A stretch of DNA of 64,000 bases from Lysinibacillus fusiformis (GCF_016925635.1 NZ_CP070490.1:4036001-4100000); one strand, 5' to 3'. Counted from the stretch's first letter, positions 24,969 through 32,964 are shown. The notes: generated from the sequence alone by a model not told the origin. Numbers and translations are program-made.

Positions 24969-25253
24969 ATGAGCTATAAAAAAGCAAAACATATACTTCC
25001 AACTGAGTTGGTGGAGTTAATACAGAAATATGTTGATGGTGAATATATTTATATCCCACGAAGAAAAGATAGTAAAAAGAGTTGGGGGTCCAGTACTGCT
25101 ACCAGAGGAGAATTGGATCTAAGAAATTCTAATATATATAATGATTATTTATCGGGGTTGAATATAGCTTCTTTGTGTGAAAAATATTATTTGTCATCAA
25201 AAAGTATTCAAAGAATTGTATTAAAAGAGAAAAGAAAAAGAACAAATTTTTAA
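24969..25253 (+). CDS. CD3324-family protein
   Basis: This protein has 94 residues. ATG 24969 has TAGGAG 8 bases upstream. The pattern MSYKKAKHILPTELVELIQK, YVDGEYIYIPRRKDSKKSWG and the C-terminal helix-turn-helix-like YLSGLNIASLCEKYYLSSKS match the CD3324 family of Firmicutes. It is likely a small DNA-binding protein; its job is unknown. Its unusual leader (peptide plus hairpin) recalls the control regions of antibiotic-response genes. A strong bidirectional terminator follows. Confidence 0.8.
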   Translation: MSYKKAKHILPTELVELIQKYVDGEYIYIPRRKDSKKSWGSSTATRGELDLRNSNIYNDYLSGLNIASLCEKYYLSSKSIQRIVLKEKRKRTNF

Positions 25254-25292
25254 AATAAGCCAATGTGGTTTTATGCCGCATTGGCTTATTTT
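25252..25292. terminator. Terminator of CD3324-family gene
   Basis: AAAATAAGCCAATG pairs with CATTGGCTTATTTT; flanking A and T runs suit both directions. Confidence 0.9.
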
Positions 25293-25515
25293 CTTTTATG
25301 AAATAAGTTTGAGGTTTTTTCAAGTAATGTAAGTCAGATATAATCTAATCAACTCTTATAAAAGGTAAGGGCAACCAGTTAATTGATTTTTGAGACCCAG
25401 ACGTAGTTTATCTAGATTAATGAACTAAAGTGGAAGTATGTATTGGGCGGACATTGTTACTTAAGGAATTGTTTTTTTGCAAAATGAATATTAGCAAAGG
25501 GATAGGGGGAGAAAT

Positions 25516-26103
25516 ATGAACAATTTATTTACAATAGATTGTGGTGATATATTACTGAGAGAATTTAGAATTGAAGATGCTGATGCTATTTATGAGCTAA
25601 CCTCACAACCTGAAGTTTATAATTTTCTGCCAGATTGGCGTTCAACAAAAGAACAACGATTAAACTGGGTCACGAATTATGAAATACCCGAAAATAAAAA
25701 GTTTTTGTTAGCTGTACCTAATATTAGTGGTGCTAATTACTTGAAGTTGGGAATTATATTGAAGGAAACTGGAGAATTTATTGGTTTCTGCAATACAGGT
25801 ATAAAAGAAGAGCTAAGTGAACCAAACCGAGAAGTTGTTTATGCAATTTCAAAGCAATACAGTTGTCGTGGATACACAACAAATGCAGTAAAAGGATTGA
25901 TAAAATATTTGTTTGAGAATACAGATGTAGAGCTGCTTAATACAGTTGTTCTACCTCACAATTTAGGCTCAAATAAAGTTATTCAAAAATGCGGATTTCG
26001 TTTTAATAGAGAAATTGAAATTGAAGAACAAACTCATTATCATTACACTCTTAACAAAGAGGATTGGAAAGGGGGAAAGTTGGTTAGGCCTTTGGGAAAA
26101 TGA
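25516..26103 (+). CDS. RimJ/RimL-type GNAT acetyltransferase
   Basis: This protein has 195 residues. It begins ILLREFRIEDADAIYELTSQ, the usual start of the RimJ group, and has the acetyl-CoA region VVYAISKQYSCRGYTTNAVK and LLNTVVLPHNLGSNKVIQKC followed by GFRF. The substrate is unknown. The last 12-15 residues (WKGGKLVRPLGK) run into sequence that in another frame encodes a VOC protein. The natural 3' end seems to have been replaced by a deletion junction. Confidence 0.8.
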   Translation: MNNLFTIDCGDILLREFRIEDADAIYELTSQPEVYNFLPDWRSTKEQRLNWVTNYEIPENKKFLLAVPNISGANYLKLGIILKETGEFIGFCNTGIKEELSEPNREVVYAISKQYSCRGYTTNAVKGLIKYLFENTDVELLNTVVLPHNLGSNKVIQKCGFRFNREIEIEEQTHYHYTLNKEDWKGGKLVRPLGK

Positions 26104-26401
26104 AACAGTAAATCTTCCATATCATCCATCCATTCGTCATGTAGCATATAAAGTAGATAGGTGTGAAATTGAAAGAGTAAAGGAGTGGTTAGAATCTGTA
26201 AATACTGAAGTTCGTACCTCATTTGGTTTCTCTCCAGAGATGCAACCGTTAGTATTTAAAAATAATCCACATCATGCTGCTGTTTATTTTTATGATCCCG
26301 ATGGCAATTCATTAGAATTAATAACACCACTAGATATGGAACTTCCTGATAACGAAAAAATGATGACGTTAGTAGATTGGAAAAAGAAACACATGAAATA
26401 A
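26078..26401 (+). pseudogene. Glyoxalase/VOC protein, N-terminus deleted
   Basis: The frame WLGLWENETVNLPYHPSIRH, then VAYKVDRCEIERVKEWLE and AAVYFYDPDGNSLELITPLD, is the second half of a vicinal-oxygen-chelate domain with its C-terminal metal ligand (Glu in LELI). The first half, with the other ligands, is missing. The frame is fused out of phase to the end of the GNAT gene. It would not form an active metalloenzyme. Confidence 0.7.
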
Positions 26402-26451
26402 AAACCCTTATTTAAAGGAGAATTAGATTTTAATTTTTATTTCCACAATCG

Positions 26452-26484
26452 GGCGCTTTCCTGGAAACAAGGAAAGTGCCTTTT
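26452..26484 (+). terminator. Terminator
   Basis: GGCGCTTTCCT pairs with AGGAAAGTGCC around a seven-base loop, followed by TTTT. It is preceded by ACAATCGGG, a phrase that also precedes hairpins elsewhere in the window. Confidence 0.7.
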
Positions 26485-26499
26485 AGATTAATTAGAGTT

Positions 26500-26670
26500 A
26501 AGAAAGGTCAAATGATAAATCGTAAAACTTTTTTAGGATGCAGTGAGTATAAAAATGGTTGTAAGTTTTCGATTAATAAAACAATCGCAACTAAAAAGCT
26601 TACTGAGAAAAATATCAATGATTTATTAGAAAAAGGATCTTGTTGGCGGGTACAGCCTTTTTTATATTGA
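26500..26670 (+). pseudogene. Topoisomerase I/III zinc-finger fragment
   Basis: The frame GQMINRKTFLGCSEYKNGCK, then FSINKTIATKKLTEKNINDL and LEKG, matches the C-terminal zinc-ribbon repeat of type IA topoisomerase III (KTFLGCSxYxxGCxF...KTIAxKKLTEKxxxDLL). Only about 55 codons of a gene of about 700 codons remain. It is a stray fragment with no start. Confidence 0.65.
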
Positions 26671-26805
26671 ACTAACATGAAAATCAACTTTCGAAAAAGT
26701 AAGGTGGTAAGACCGAGGTAATAGAATTTAAGGATTATGTAAGGTTTAAGTTAGTAAGGTGTAATATCAAAATTCTATTATTAATTTTGTGAAAGGAGTT
26801 ATCAT

Positions 26806-27846
26806 ATGAATTTAATGAAAGAAAACTCACCCAATCAAAATAGAATATATGAACTTGATATCATTAGAGGATTTGCTTTAATAGGTATTTTCTTAGTAAA
26901 TATCTTCAATTTTATACAAAGGGCAGGCATAGGTAGTCAGCTATTATCTGGCGGTAATTGGATTGATATTATTTTTACAGGAAAGTTTTACGCTATCTTT
27001 TCTCTCTTATTTGGAGCAGGTGCAGCTATTTTCTTAAGCCGTGCTAAAGAAAAAGGAAAACCTTCTATACTTTTTATTCGCCGAATGGTTGTACTTGCAG
27101 TGATAGGATTCCTTCATTCGTTAGTTTGGGGTGGGGATGTGTTACTACCGTATGCTTTAGTTGGTTTAGTACTATTTGCTTTGCACAAAGTCCCTGCAAA
27201 AGTATTGTTTAAAGTAACTTTTAGTTTACATATCATAGGCATACTAGTGAATGTATTTGCCTATGATTGGTTATATGGTGGAAAGACGGATATGCCCCCT
27301 ATATTAGATATCCTACTTTTAATCACGGCTTTAACATCATTTTTAGTTTATTTTATAGAAGGCTACACTTTAATGAATATGGATGTTCTTGAGAAATTAA
27401 AAATGCGTCCCAGAATGCACAAGTGGTTGCTCATCACCCTTGGAAGTATTTCTGTAATTTCCGTCATTGCGCAGTTCATGATCACTCATCATAAGCCAGC
27501 ACACATTTTATTAATCATTTCACAACTGCCATTAATGCTAACATACATTCTTCTATTATTATGGTTGGTTAAGAAAAAAAGAGGAAGTTATATTTTATAT
27601 CCTTTACAAGCTTACGGAAGAATGGCGATGAGTAATTATTTAGGTCAAACTGTGGTAGGAATATTTATCTTACCAATGTTGATTGGTTATTTTTCTCCAT
27701 CATTAATTATCTATGGAGTATGCATGATTACTTGGATTACACAAATAATTATTAGTAATATATGGTTAAAGTATTTTTATTATGGACCCGTGGAATGGAT
27801 TTGGAGATGCTTAACATACTGGCGTCTGGTTCCTCTACTAAAATAA
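26806..27846 (+). CDS. DUF418 membrane protein (YeiB-like)
   Basis: This protein has 346 residues and 8-9 membrane helices. It opens RIYELDIIRGFALIGIFLVN, typical of DUF418 and related acyltransferase-like membrane proteins, and ends with the DUF418 block YGRMAMSNYLGQTVVGIFI and GPVEWIWRCLTYWR. AAAGGAG lies 7 bases before the ATG. The family role is not known. It stands alone. Confidence 0.88.
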   Translation: MNLMKENSPNQNRIYELDIIRGFALIGIFLVNIFNFIQRAGIGSQLLSGGNWIDIIFTGKFYAIFSLLFGAGAAIFLSRAKEKGKPSILFIRRMVVLAVIGFLHSLVWGGDVLLPYALVGLVLFALHKVPAKVLFKVTFSLHIIGILVNVFAYDWLYGGKTDMPPILDILLLITALTSFLVYFIEGYTLMNMDVLEKLKMRPRMHKWLLITLGSISVISVIAQFMITHHKPAHILLIISQLPLMLTYILLLLWLVKKKRGSYILYPLQAYGRMAMSNYLGQTVVGIFILPMLIGYFSPSLIIYGVCMITWITQIIISNIWLKYFYYGPVEWIWRCLTYWRLVPLLK

Positions 27847-28160
27847 AATATTATTGTTTCATTTTGTTCAGAAAGCGCTACTCAATTGAGTAGTGTATTT
27901 TTAATATAAAAGAACGTGATGCAATGCTATCAATCACTAAATACGAAGGTACTGGTATGAAGAGGCTAACCAGTCGTGATAAAAAACATTGATACGTATT
28001 TGAATTGACCTTAGGTGCCGTGAACGTGATAACCACCCCAATTCCTTTTATTTAATAACCGTGGAAGGGGTAATTTTAATATTTTTGCTTAACACGCTAC
28101 AAAGTAATATTTTAGCCCCAACTCATGCATTGTTTTGCGTTATTATGCAGGATAAAGAAA
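27847..28160. other. Intergenic region with repeat copy A
   Basis: Contains the repeat at 27869-27953 and otherwise AT-rich DNA with no frame or RNA motif that I can support. Confidence 0.4.
27869..27953 (+). repeat. Dispersed repeat, copy A (hairpin plus gene start)
   Basis: About 85 bases match 29817-29901 at roughly 80%. Each copy has a GCGCTACTC...GAGTAG terminator hairpin, a ribosome binding site, and the start of a frame (MLSITKYEGT here, MLSITNYEGT in copy B) that soon breaks. It is a duplicated terminator plus the beginning of a lost gene. Confidence 0.65.
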
Positions 28161-28208
28161 AAATAAAAAGCCCCCAAAAGCTATATGTAACAGGCTTTTG
28201 AGGGCTTT
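28161..28208 (-). terminator. Terminator of 23-residue peptide gene
   Basis: AAAGCCCTCAAAAGC pairs with GCTTTTGGGGGCTTT on the minus strand, followed by TTATTTTTTC. Confidence 0.85.
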
Positions 28209-28234
28209 GTAGGGTACAGATTACAAAATAAAAA

Positions 28235-28306
28235 TTAGTCCGTGAAACATAAAGATGATAAATAACCTAACATTAATAAAAGACCAATACCCATTACGAT
28301 GCTCAT
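28235..28306 (-). CDS. Small hydrophobic peptide, 23 residues
   Basis: The minus strand encodes MSIVMGIGLLLMLGYLSSLC plus FTD and a stop. It has a perfect site (AAAGGAGGT, 9 bases before ATG) and a strong terminator directly after. The peptide is one membrane helix. The composition recalls small membrane-complex subunits such as KdpF or CydS, but neither motif is clear and no partner gene is adjacent. Confidence 0.65.
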   Translation of the reverse strand: MSIVMGIGLLLMLGYLSSLCFTD

Positions 28307-28449
28307 GCTTTGTACCTCCTTTAAAAAACCGACACATTATTCATAAATATTGTACAATGAATTATAGAAATATGAAACCTTTTAATGGCGAGAACGTATA
28401 TAATAATAGGAGAATTACCAATTTGTACATAAAGAGTAGGTGACAATAA

Positions 28450-29058
28450 ATGAAAACGTGGGTTAAGAAAAGTATAGTCATCATGGTTGCGTTTTTAACA
28501 TTTGGCTTAATAACGCCTACACATGAGATTTGGGAAGCATTTGATCAAAATCCCTCGAACCGTGCATCCATCGGCCCTGAGTCAGGGACAAGCACTGCTT
28601 TAGCTGCTGAACGTGATGATAGCAGTGACGAACAGATGCAAATTCAAGAGGAAGCGATCGATTATAATGCCTTGCTCGTGGATGCAGCTAGAGAACAATC
28701 GTACATAAAATTTGGCACAAAAATTGGTCCTAAAATTAGTAATGAATTCGACAGCATCATCTTTCCAAAAATGGAAGAAGCCATTGCGATGACGGTGGCT
28801 AATCTTGATGATCAAACTGCCGCATCTTTAACCATCTCTGAAAGGCCAAGTGGTAATTATGGTGAGAAAATTTTCAATGTCTTCAACAATGAAACGGGCA
28901 CAGATTTAATCCGTTTCCATGTACGCACAGAAAAAAGACCACAGGAAGGCTACTACTACAACTTCCACTACCACAGTGCCGAGGACGACTTCATGGCACA
29001 TTACAACCTTGGCGATATCTATTGGGAAAAAAACACACCACCTAAGTGGTTGTCATAA
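28450..29058 (+). CDS. ypjP: YpjP-family protein
   Basis: This protein has 202 residues. It has an N-terminal signal/membrane segment (VKKSIVIMVAFLTFGLITPT), then an acidic linker. The YpjP domain follows, with EAIDYNALLVDAAREQSYIK, FGTKIGPKISNEFD and the end NLGDIYWEKNTPPKWLS. The family is restricted to Bacillales and its role is unknown; it is probably secreted or membrane-tethered. AGGTGAC precedes the ATG. Its last codons and terminator are duplicated at 30.7 kb. Confidence 0.88.
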   Translation: MKTWVKKSIVIMVAFLTFGLITPTHEIWEAFDQNPSNRASIGPESGTSTALAAERDDSSDEQMQIQEEAIDYNALLVDAAREQSYIKFGTKIGPKISNEFDSIIFPKMEEAIAMTVANLDDQTAASLTISERPSGNYGEKIFNVFNNETGTDLIRFHVRTEKRPQEGYYYNFHYHSAEDDFMAHYNLGDIYWEKNTPPKWLS

Positions 29059-29067
29059 AAGATACGA

Positions 29068-29097
29068 AACACTCGTTTACATGACGAGTGTTTTTTT
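29068..29097 (+). terminator. Terminator of ypjP
   Basis: AACACTCGT pairs with ACGAGTGTT, followed by seven T bases. Confidence 0.92.
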
Positions 29098-29144
29098 GTG
29101 CGAAAACATTGATCTATCAATGTTTGTAGTAGTTCATTAAGTTA

Positions 29145-29174
29145 TACCTTCTCATCACAATGCGGAGAAGGTAT
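29145..29174. repeat. Inverted repeat
   Basis: ATACCTTCTC and GAGAAGGTAT form a 10-base stem with an 11-base loop. There is no T-run, and the role is unknown. Confidence 0.5.
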
Positions 29175-29308
29175 TGCATCAAACCTTGTTATTATTTAAA
29201 GTGGTTAAGATTAGAATGGGGGTAGAATGTTGAACTGGCTTTTGTGCAATTCACCAAATCAGGAGAACCATAGATAATACAGTGAACCAATTGTAAGGAG
29301 GTGCTGTA

Positions 29309-29758
29309 GTGAACCAACACAAAATAATAATTACCCAGTATAATCCCAAATACGCTGAACAAACAGTGGGTATGTGGCGAGATAGTAAGGAACAGGCTAT
29401 TGGTCAGAAAGAAATTCACAGCTTTGAACGTCACGTATATTTTTTAAATCATATAGTAGCTGAACAGTTTCAAATCGATTTAGCGCTAATTGATGAAAAA
29501 GTGGTTGGAATGACTGCCTATAACGAAAGCGAAATAAGTCAACTATATATTCATGTTGATTATCAAGGAATCGGTATAGGTCATGCATTACTAGAAAAAG
29601 TAAAAGCACAATCAAGTGGGCGATTAACATTATACACATTTGAAGTAAATAAAAATGCACAACGGTTTTATGAAAAACATGGGTTTAAAATCATCGGTAG
29701 AGGACATGAAAACGAAGAAAATTTAGCTGATATTCAATATGAATGGATAGCAACATAA
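29309..29758 (+). CDS. GNAT acetyltransferase
   Basis: This protein has 149 residues and starts at GTG with AAGGAGGTG upstream. Acetyl-CoA motif A reads ISQLYIHVDYQGIGIGHALL, and the C-terminal part EVNKNAQRFYEKHGFKIIGR is standard. The region IVAEQFQIDLALIDEKVVGM forms the N-terminal strands. The target is unknown. It stands alone, ahead of a hairpin cluster. Confidence 0.85.
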   Translation: MNQHKIIITQYNPKYAEQTVGMWRDSKEQAIGQKEIHSFERHVYFLNHIVAEQFQIDLALIDEKVVGMTAYNESEISQLYIHVDYQGIGIGHALLEKVKAQSSGRLTLYTFEVNKNAQRFYEKHGFKIIGRGHENEENLADIQYEWIAT

Positions 29759-29783
29759 ATGATTTTTCAGATAAGTCTTCCAT

Positions 29784-29852
29784 TAGGGAGAAAGAGCTAC
29801 TTCTTCCCTATCGTTTCAGTAAGCGCTACTCACATCGAGTAGCGTATTTTTA
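29784..29852 (+). terminator. Two tandem hairpins after GNAT gene
   Basis: TAGGGAGAA pairs with TTCTTCCCTA (29784-29808). A second hairpin, GCGCTACTC with GAGTAGCG, is followed by TATTTTTATT (29822-29852). The second belongs to repeat copy B. Confidence 0.7.
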
Positions 29853-29901
29853 TTGCGAAAGAAGGTGATGCGATGCTATCAATCACTAACTACGAAGGCA
29901 C
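29817..29901 (+). repeat. Dispersed repeat, copy B
   Basis: Partner of 27869-27953. Here the frame after the ribosome binding site (GAAGGTGATG) runs MLSITNYEGTFIMALVYKGK before a frameshift; VPVKGLNL can be read just after in another frame. So a little more of the lost gene survives than in copy A. Confidence 0.65.
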
Positions 29902-30116
29902 TTTCATAATGGCTTTGGTATATAAAGGTAAGCTATTGTTCCTGTAAAAGGTTTGAATTTATAGCCTTTACTCATAACTACTTCAACATGTTTGTTGGCA
30001 TAAATTCAATGAAGATTAAAATTAATACTAGTGGAAAAAGTTTAAATATGTATTAATTACAAAAAAAGTATATAGTATTATATTAGTGTAGTAAATAATA
30101 GGAGAGGTGTCATATT
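29902..30116 (+). other. Remnant tail of repeat B gene and upstream region
   Basis: Frameshifted scraps of the gene begun in repeat B, then AT-rich DNA leading to the ribosome binding site of the next gene. Confidence 0.4.
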
Positions 30117-30563
30117 ATGGGGGAGTTTAAGAACGAAGCAGAAATAGCATTTGTAACCAATTCATCGCAGTTTGATTACCTTAAAGAAGATTTTCAAGAA
30201 TTAATCAAGGAATTGAAACTCAATTACCAGCAACTTTCAAAAATAGTTGATTTGCCTATAAATGAGATAGAAAATTTAATGAACAATAAAGGTAACTTGA
30301 CAAACGATAAGCTGGGAATTATTGAGAATAAATTAGCTATGTTAAACCATGGATTTGGAAGCTTCGATGCGAGAGAGAGGGCAACATATCTATTGAATGA
30401 TCTGTTAAAAGATTACATGTTATCAACTGACATTGTATCGAAAATGATTCATGTAGATGAACAAGAGCTGATTGACTTCAGACAAAAACAATTAATGGAT
30501 AAAGATATAGAACTAAAGATATGTGTGAATGTCATTATGCTGCATTTTGTATTACATGACTAA
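30117..30563 (+). CDS. HTH-domain protein, XRE-like
   Basis: This protein has 148 residues and a GAGAGGTG site. The block KELKLNYQQLSKIVDLPINEIENLMNN (about residues 39-65) looks like a helix-turn-helix. A second, weaker one (MLSTDIVSKMIHVDEQELID) lies near 101-120. It is a likely DNA-binding regulator of unknown target and stands alone. AT-rich coding and repeats on both sides suggest accessory DNA. Confidence 0.65.
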   Translation: MGEFKNEAEIAFVTNSSQFDYLKEDFQELIKELKLNYQQLSKIVDLPINEIENLMNNKGNLTNDKLGIIENKLAMLNHGFGSFDARERATYLLNDLLKDYMLSTDIVSKMIHVDEQELIDFRQKQLMDKDIELKICVNVIMLHFVLHD

Positions 30564-30584
30564 ATGTATGCCCAGGCACCAATT

Positions 30585-30610
30585 TGAACTGCTCCCTGTC
30601 AAGTAGACCA
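30585..30610. mobile_element. Possible IS3-family end scrap
   Basis: TGAACTGCTCCCTGTCAAGT followed by AGACC resembles the terminal repeat of IS150/IS3-type elements. No transposase or second end is next to it, so this is a weak call. Confidence 0.3.
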
Positions 30611-30639
30611 TGGCAATATTAAAAATAGCGGCTTGGGCC

Positions 30640-30731
30640 TCTGAATTCTACGGAAAATACACCATCAAAGTGGTTGTCATAAAAGACACGAAACACTCGT
30701 TTACATGACGAGTGTTTTTTTGTGCGAGAAC
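30640..30731 (+). repeat. Duplicated 3' end and terminator of ypjP
   Basis: The sequence from the AAGTGGTTGTCATAAAAGA phrase through the ACACTCGT/ACGAGTGT hairpin and T-run is nearly identical to 29034-29105. About 20 codons upstream (TACGGAAAATACACC) are similar too. The rest of ypjP is absent here, so this is a partial duplication. Confidence 0.8.
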
Positions 30732-30827
30732 CTTGGAATATAAAGGTTTAGTCTAGTGAAAGGTGCGTGGACAAGAATGGGCTAACCCTTAAAGAACCAA
30801 TAGGATCTAAAGAATAAGGAAGGTTAT

Positions 30828-31313
30828 TTAATACGTTAAAGGGATATAGATATGAATAATATTGTCCTTACAATTGAATAAATTTAAATCTAGCCAATGC
30901 TCCAAATCAAAAGGTCGCTGCGTATCATAATTATTATGTTCTAACCAATCATTAATAGAAAGATAGGTATTATCTATATCCTCCTCTGTACCTTGATGTT
31001 TAAATAATAAATATTCACCGTCTGGAATGGTATGGGTAATCATAGCTTCTGGTATACAAGAAAAATCCTGTACTTCTACGGCAACAATATGTGTATAAGG
31101 CGTATCTGGCGTCCATTCATCTTCTCCGTATATCTGTATAAGAAAGATGCTTTCACTAACCTGATTTTTAATCTGTGGAAACATATTTATAACCTTTTCA
31201 CGGAGATTTTTAACGATGTTCAATTGAATATCTTCATTAAGACTAGCCTTTGTAGAAAATCCGATTAATTTCAATTCCTGTCTATTCACAATTTCAACAT
31301 CTTTTATCACCAT
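30828..31313 (-). CDS. GyrI-like (effector-binding domain) protein
   Basis: This is a 161-residue single-domain protein. It opens VEIVNRQELKLIGFSTKASL. The centre IFLIQIYGEDEWTPDTPYTH is followed by AVEVQDFSCIPEAMITHTIP and the end FDLEHWLDLNLFNCKDNIIH; all fit the AraC-effector-binding/GyrI-like fold. Such proteins bind small hydrophobic molecules and can act as stand-alone ligand binders. The gene is single, divergent from the tetR-type gene, with a weak site (AAGG). Confidence 0.75.
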   Translation of the reverse strand: MVIKDVEIVNRQELKLIGFSTKASLNEDIQLNIVKNLREKVINMFPQIKNQVSESIFLIQIYGEDEWTPDTPYTHIVAVEVQDFSCIPEAMITHTIPDGEYLLFKHQGTEEDIDNTYLSINDWLEHNNYDTQRPFDLEHWLDLNLFNCKDNIIHIYIPLTY

Positions 31314-31473
31314 TTTTCACGAACCTTTCTATTAATGTCATACATTCAAATTATATCAATACGGGTAGGTGTTGTCAGTTTTAACAGGAAATGCAAGGAC
31401 AATAGAGTATTCAATTGTCAGGAGCTTTGGGGAGGGAAAAATTACTTCAACACCTTATATTCAATTTGCATAG

Positions 31474-31502
31474 TTTAAGAAATCTAGTTTTCCTAGTATA
31501 AT
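31474..31502 (+). promoter_or_regulatory. Promoter of tetR-type gene
   Basis: TTTAAG (31474-31479) and TATAAT (31497-31502) are separated by 17 bases, about 40 bases before the start. Confidence 0.55.
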
Positions 31503-31543
31503 TGTAGTATGTTCGTTATTGTGTTTTGAGATTGGAGAAATGT

Positions 31544-32437
31544 ATGAAAGATCGTAAACAAATCGTTATCGAATCAACATTACAATTATTTACTGAAAAA
31601 GGGTATCAGCATACATCGGTTCAGGATATTTTAGATAAAGCAAATATTTCTAAAGGGACATTTTATAATTATTTTTCATCTAAAAATGAATGTCTGAAAG
31701 CCGTATTAGAGCAAAATCGCCAAGAACGAAATGTTTTAAAAGAGGAAATTTTAGTTGGCAAGAAAAAAGAGGATGTAGACGTTTTGATTGAACAATTAAT
31801 CGCTACATTAAAAATTAAAGAAAAATATAACTTAATGCCTTTATTTCGAGAAATCTCCTTTTTGCATGATGAAGAGTTGCAAGAAATTCTTGCAGAACAT
31901 CGCTTTCATGAAATCACCTGGTTAAAAAACAGATTCTACGATATTTATGGTGAAGAGGGAAAGCACTATTATTATGAGTGTGCGGTCGTCTTTTTTGGCA
32001 CATTCCAATATTTATCTTTTTATTGGAATTTGGCTACCAATATGACGATTGATCTAAAAAAAGTGGTCACTCGGTCATTGAAATATGTAGAAAGTTTTCT
32101 GCCAGAAATGATTAAAAGTGGAGAAATTTTATTGGAACCAAAGGAAATGAATTTGTTAGAGAAGGATGTAGCCTATAAATCGATCACAAGCAAACAGATT
32201 CAAGAGAAATTAGAGAAATTTTATAAAAAAATTTCGACTATCGAACTTCCGCAAAAATCACTCGAACTTTCCAGCCTGCTTTTGGATGAAATGAAAAGAG
32301 AAACGCCACGCATGAGTGTTTTAGAGATCATGCTCCAGCCATTTCGTAGTTCTTTCGCTGAAACAATTTATAAATATGAAGCAGAAGAAATCGCTAATCT
32401 TTTCTGGCTTTTTATGAAGATGCAAAACAAGGCATAA
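31544..32437 (+). CDS. TetR/AcrR-family regulator
   Basis: This protein has 297 residues. ATG 31544 has GGAG six bases upstream; the in-frame TTG at 31526 has none. The N-terminal helix-turn-helix reads QLFTEKGYQHTSVQDILDKA, then NISKGTFYNYFSSKNECL. The ligand-binding part is about 100 residues longer than a usual TetR (about 190-200), with an added helical tail (IQEKLEKFYKKISTIELPQK...). It likely controls a distant target, since the next gene is convergent. Confidence 0.88.
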   Translation: MKDRKQIVIESTLQLFTEKGYQHTSVQDILDKANISKGTFYNYFSSKNECLKAVLEQNRQERNVLKEEILVGKKKEDVDVLIEQLIATLKIKEKYNLMPLFREISFLHDEELQEILAEHRFHEITWLKNRFYDIYGEEGKHYYYECAVVFFGTFQYLSFYWNLATNMTIDLKKVVTRSLKYVESFLPEMIKSGEILLEPKEMNLLEKDVAYKSITSKQIQEKLEKFYKKISTIELPQKSLELSSLLLDEMKRETPRMSVLEIMLQPFRSSFAETIYKYEAEEIANLFWLFMKMQNKA

Positions 32438-32451
32438 ATGAATGCATTACT

Positions 32452-32486
32452 AGACCAGCTTTTTATCATAAAGTTGGTCTTTTTCA
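32452..32486. terminator. Terminator between tetR-type and hxlR-type genes
   Basis: AGACCAGCTTT pairs with AAAGTTGGTCT, followed by TTTTTC. Confidence 0.85.
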
Positions 32487-32507
32487 TTTGAATTCGCGAG
32501 GCTCAAA

Positions 32508-32843
32508 TTACATATGCTGCATATGCTTACCCCATTTGGCTAGCGATTCTAGTGAGGGCACTAGGTCTTTTCCTTCTTCTGTTAGTGAATATTCGACTCT
32601 TGGTGGAATCTCAGGATACTGCGTACGAGTAACGACTCCAAATTCCTCCAGCTCCTTTAACGATTGAGATAGCATCATATTGGTAATGCCATCAACGATA
32701 CGTTTTAATTCATTGTACCGTAACGTGTCATTTTTCCATAAAGCCCAAATGATAGGGAGTCTCCATTTTCCGCCAATTATACTGAATGCATAATTTAATG
32801 GGCAATTTTTTTTATCTGTAATTTCCGCATCTACACGATTCAT
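32508..32843 (-). CDS. HxlR-family transcriptional regulator
   Basis: This protein has 111 residues. It opens NCPLNYAFSIIGGKWRLPII with the conserved cysteine (Cys14) that many HxlR members use to sense thiol or aldehyde stress. The winged helix RYNELKRIVDGITNMMLSQS and VEYSLTEEGKDLVPSL completes the fold. AAAGGGGG lies 8 bases upstream. It is divergent from a GNAT gene across 121 bases, so it may control that gene as well as itself. Confidence 0.88.
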   Translation of the reverse strand: MNRVDAEITDKKNCPLNYAFSIIGGKWRLPIIWALWKNDTLRYNELKRIVDGITNMMLSQSLKELEEFGVVTRTQYPEIPPRVEYSLTEEGKDLVPSLESLAKWGKHMQHM

Positions 32844-32964
32844 CGTAAAACCCCCTTTAATCAGTTTTTCCTGACTTAGTCAACAATTACTGCGTACTTG
32901 TTGCAACATAACAAATTCATTATATTGATAGGTAGTTCAATAATCAAGAATAGGGGAGATAAAC

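Noticed and set aside
26015..26080. Start of the VOC frame at ATG 26015
   Set aside because: The first 22 codons are an out-of-frame reading of the GNAT gene end; homology begins only at about 26078.
28255..28443. 62-codon plus-strand frame
   Set aside because: It is antisense to the 23-residue peptide gene, which has a perfect ribosome binding site and terminator.
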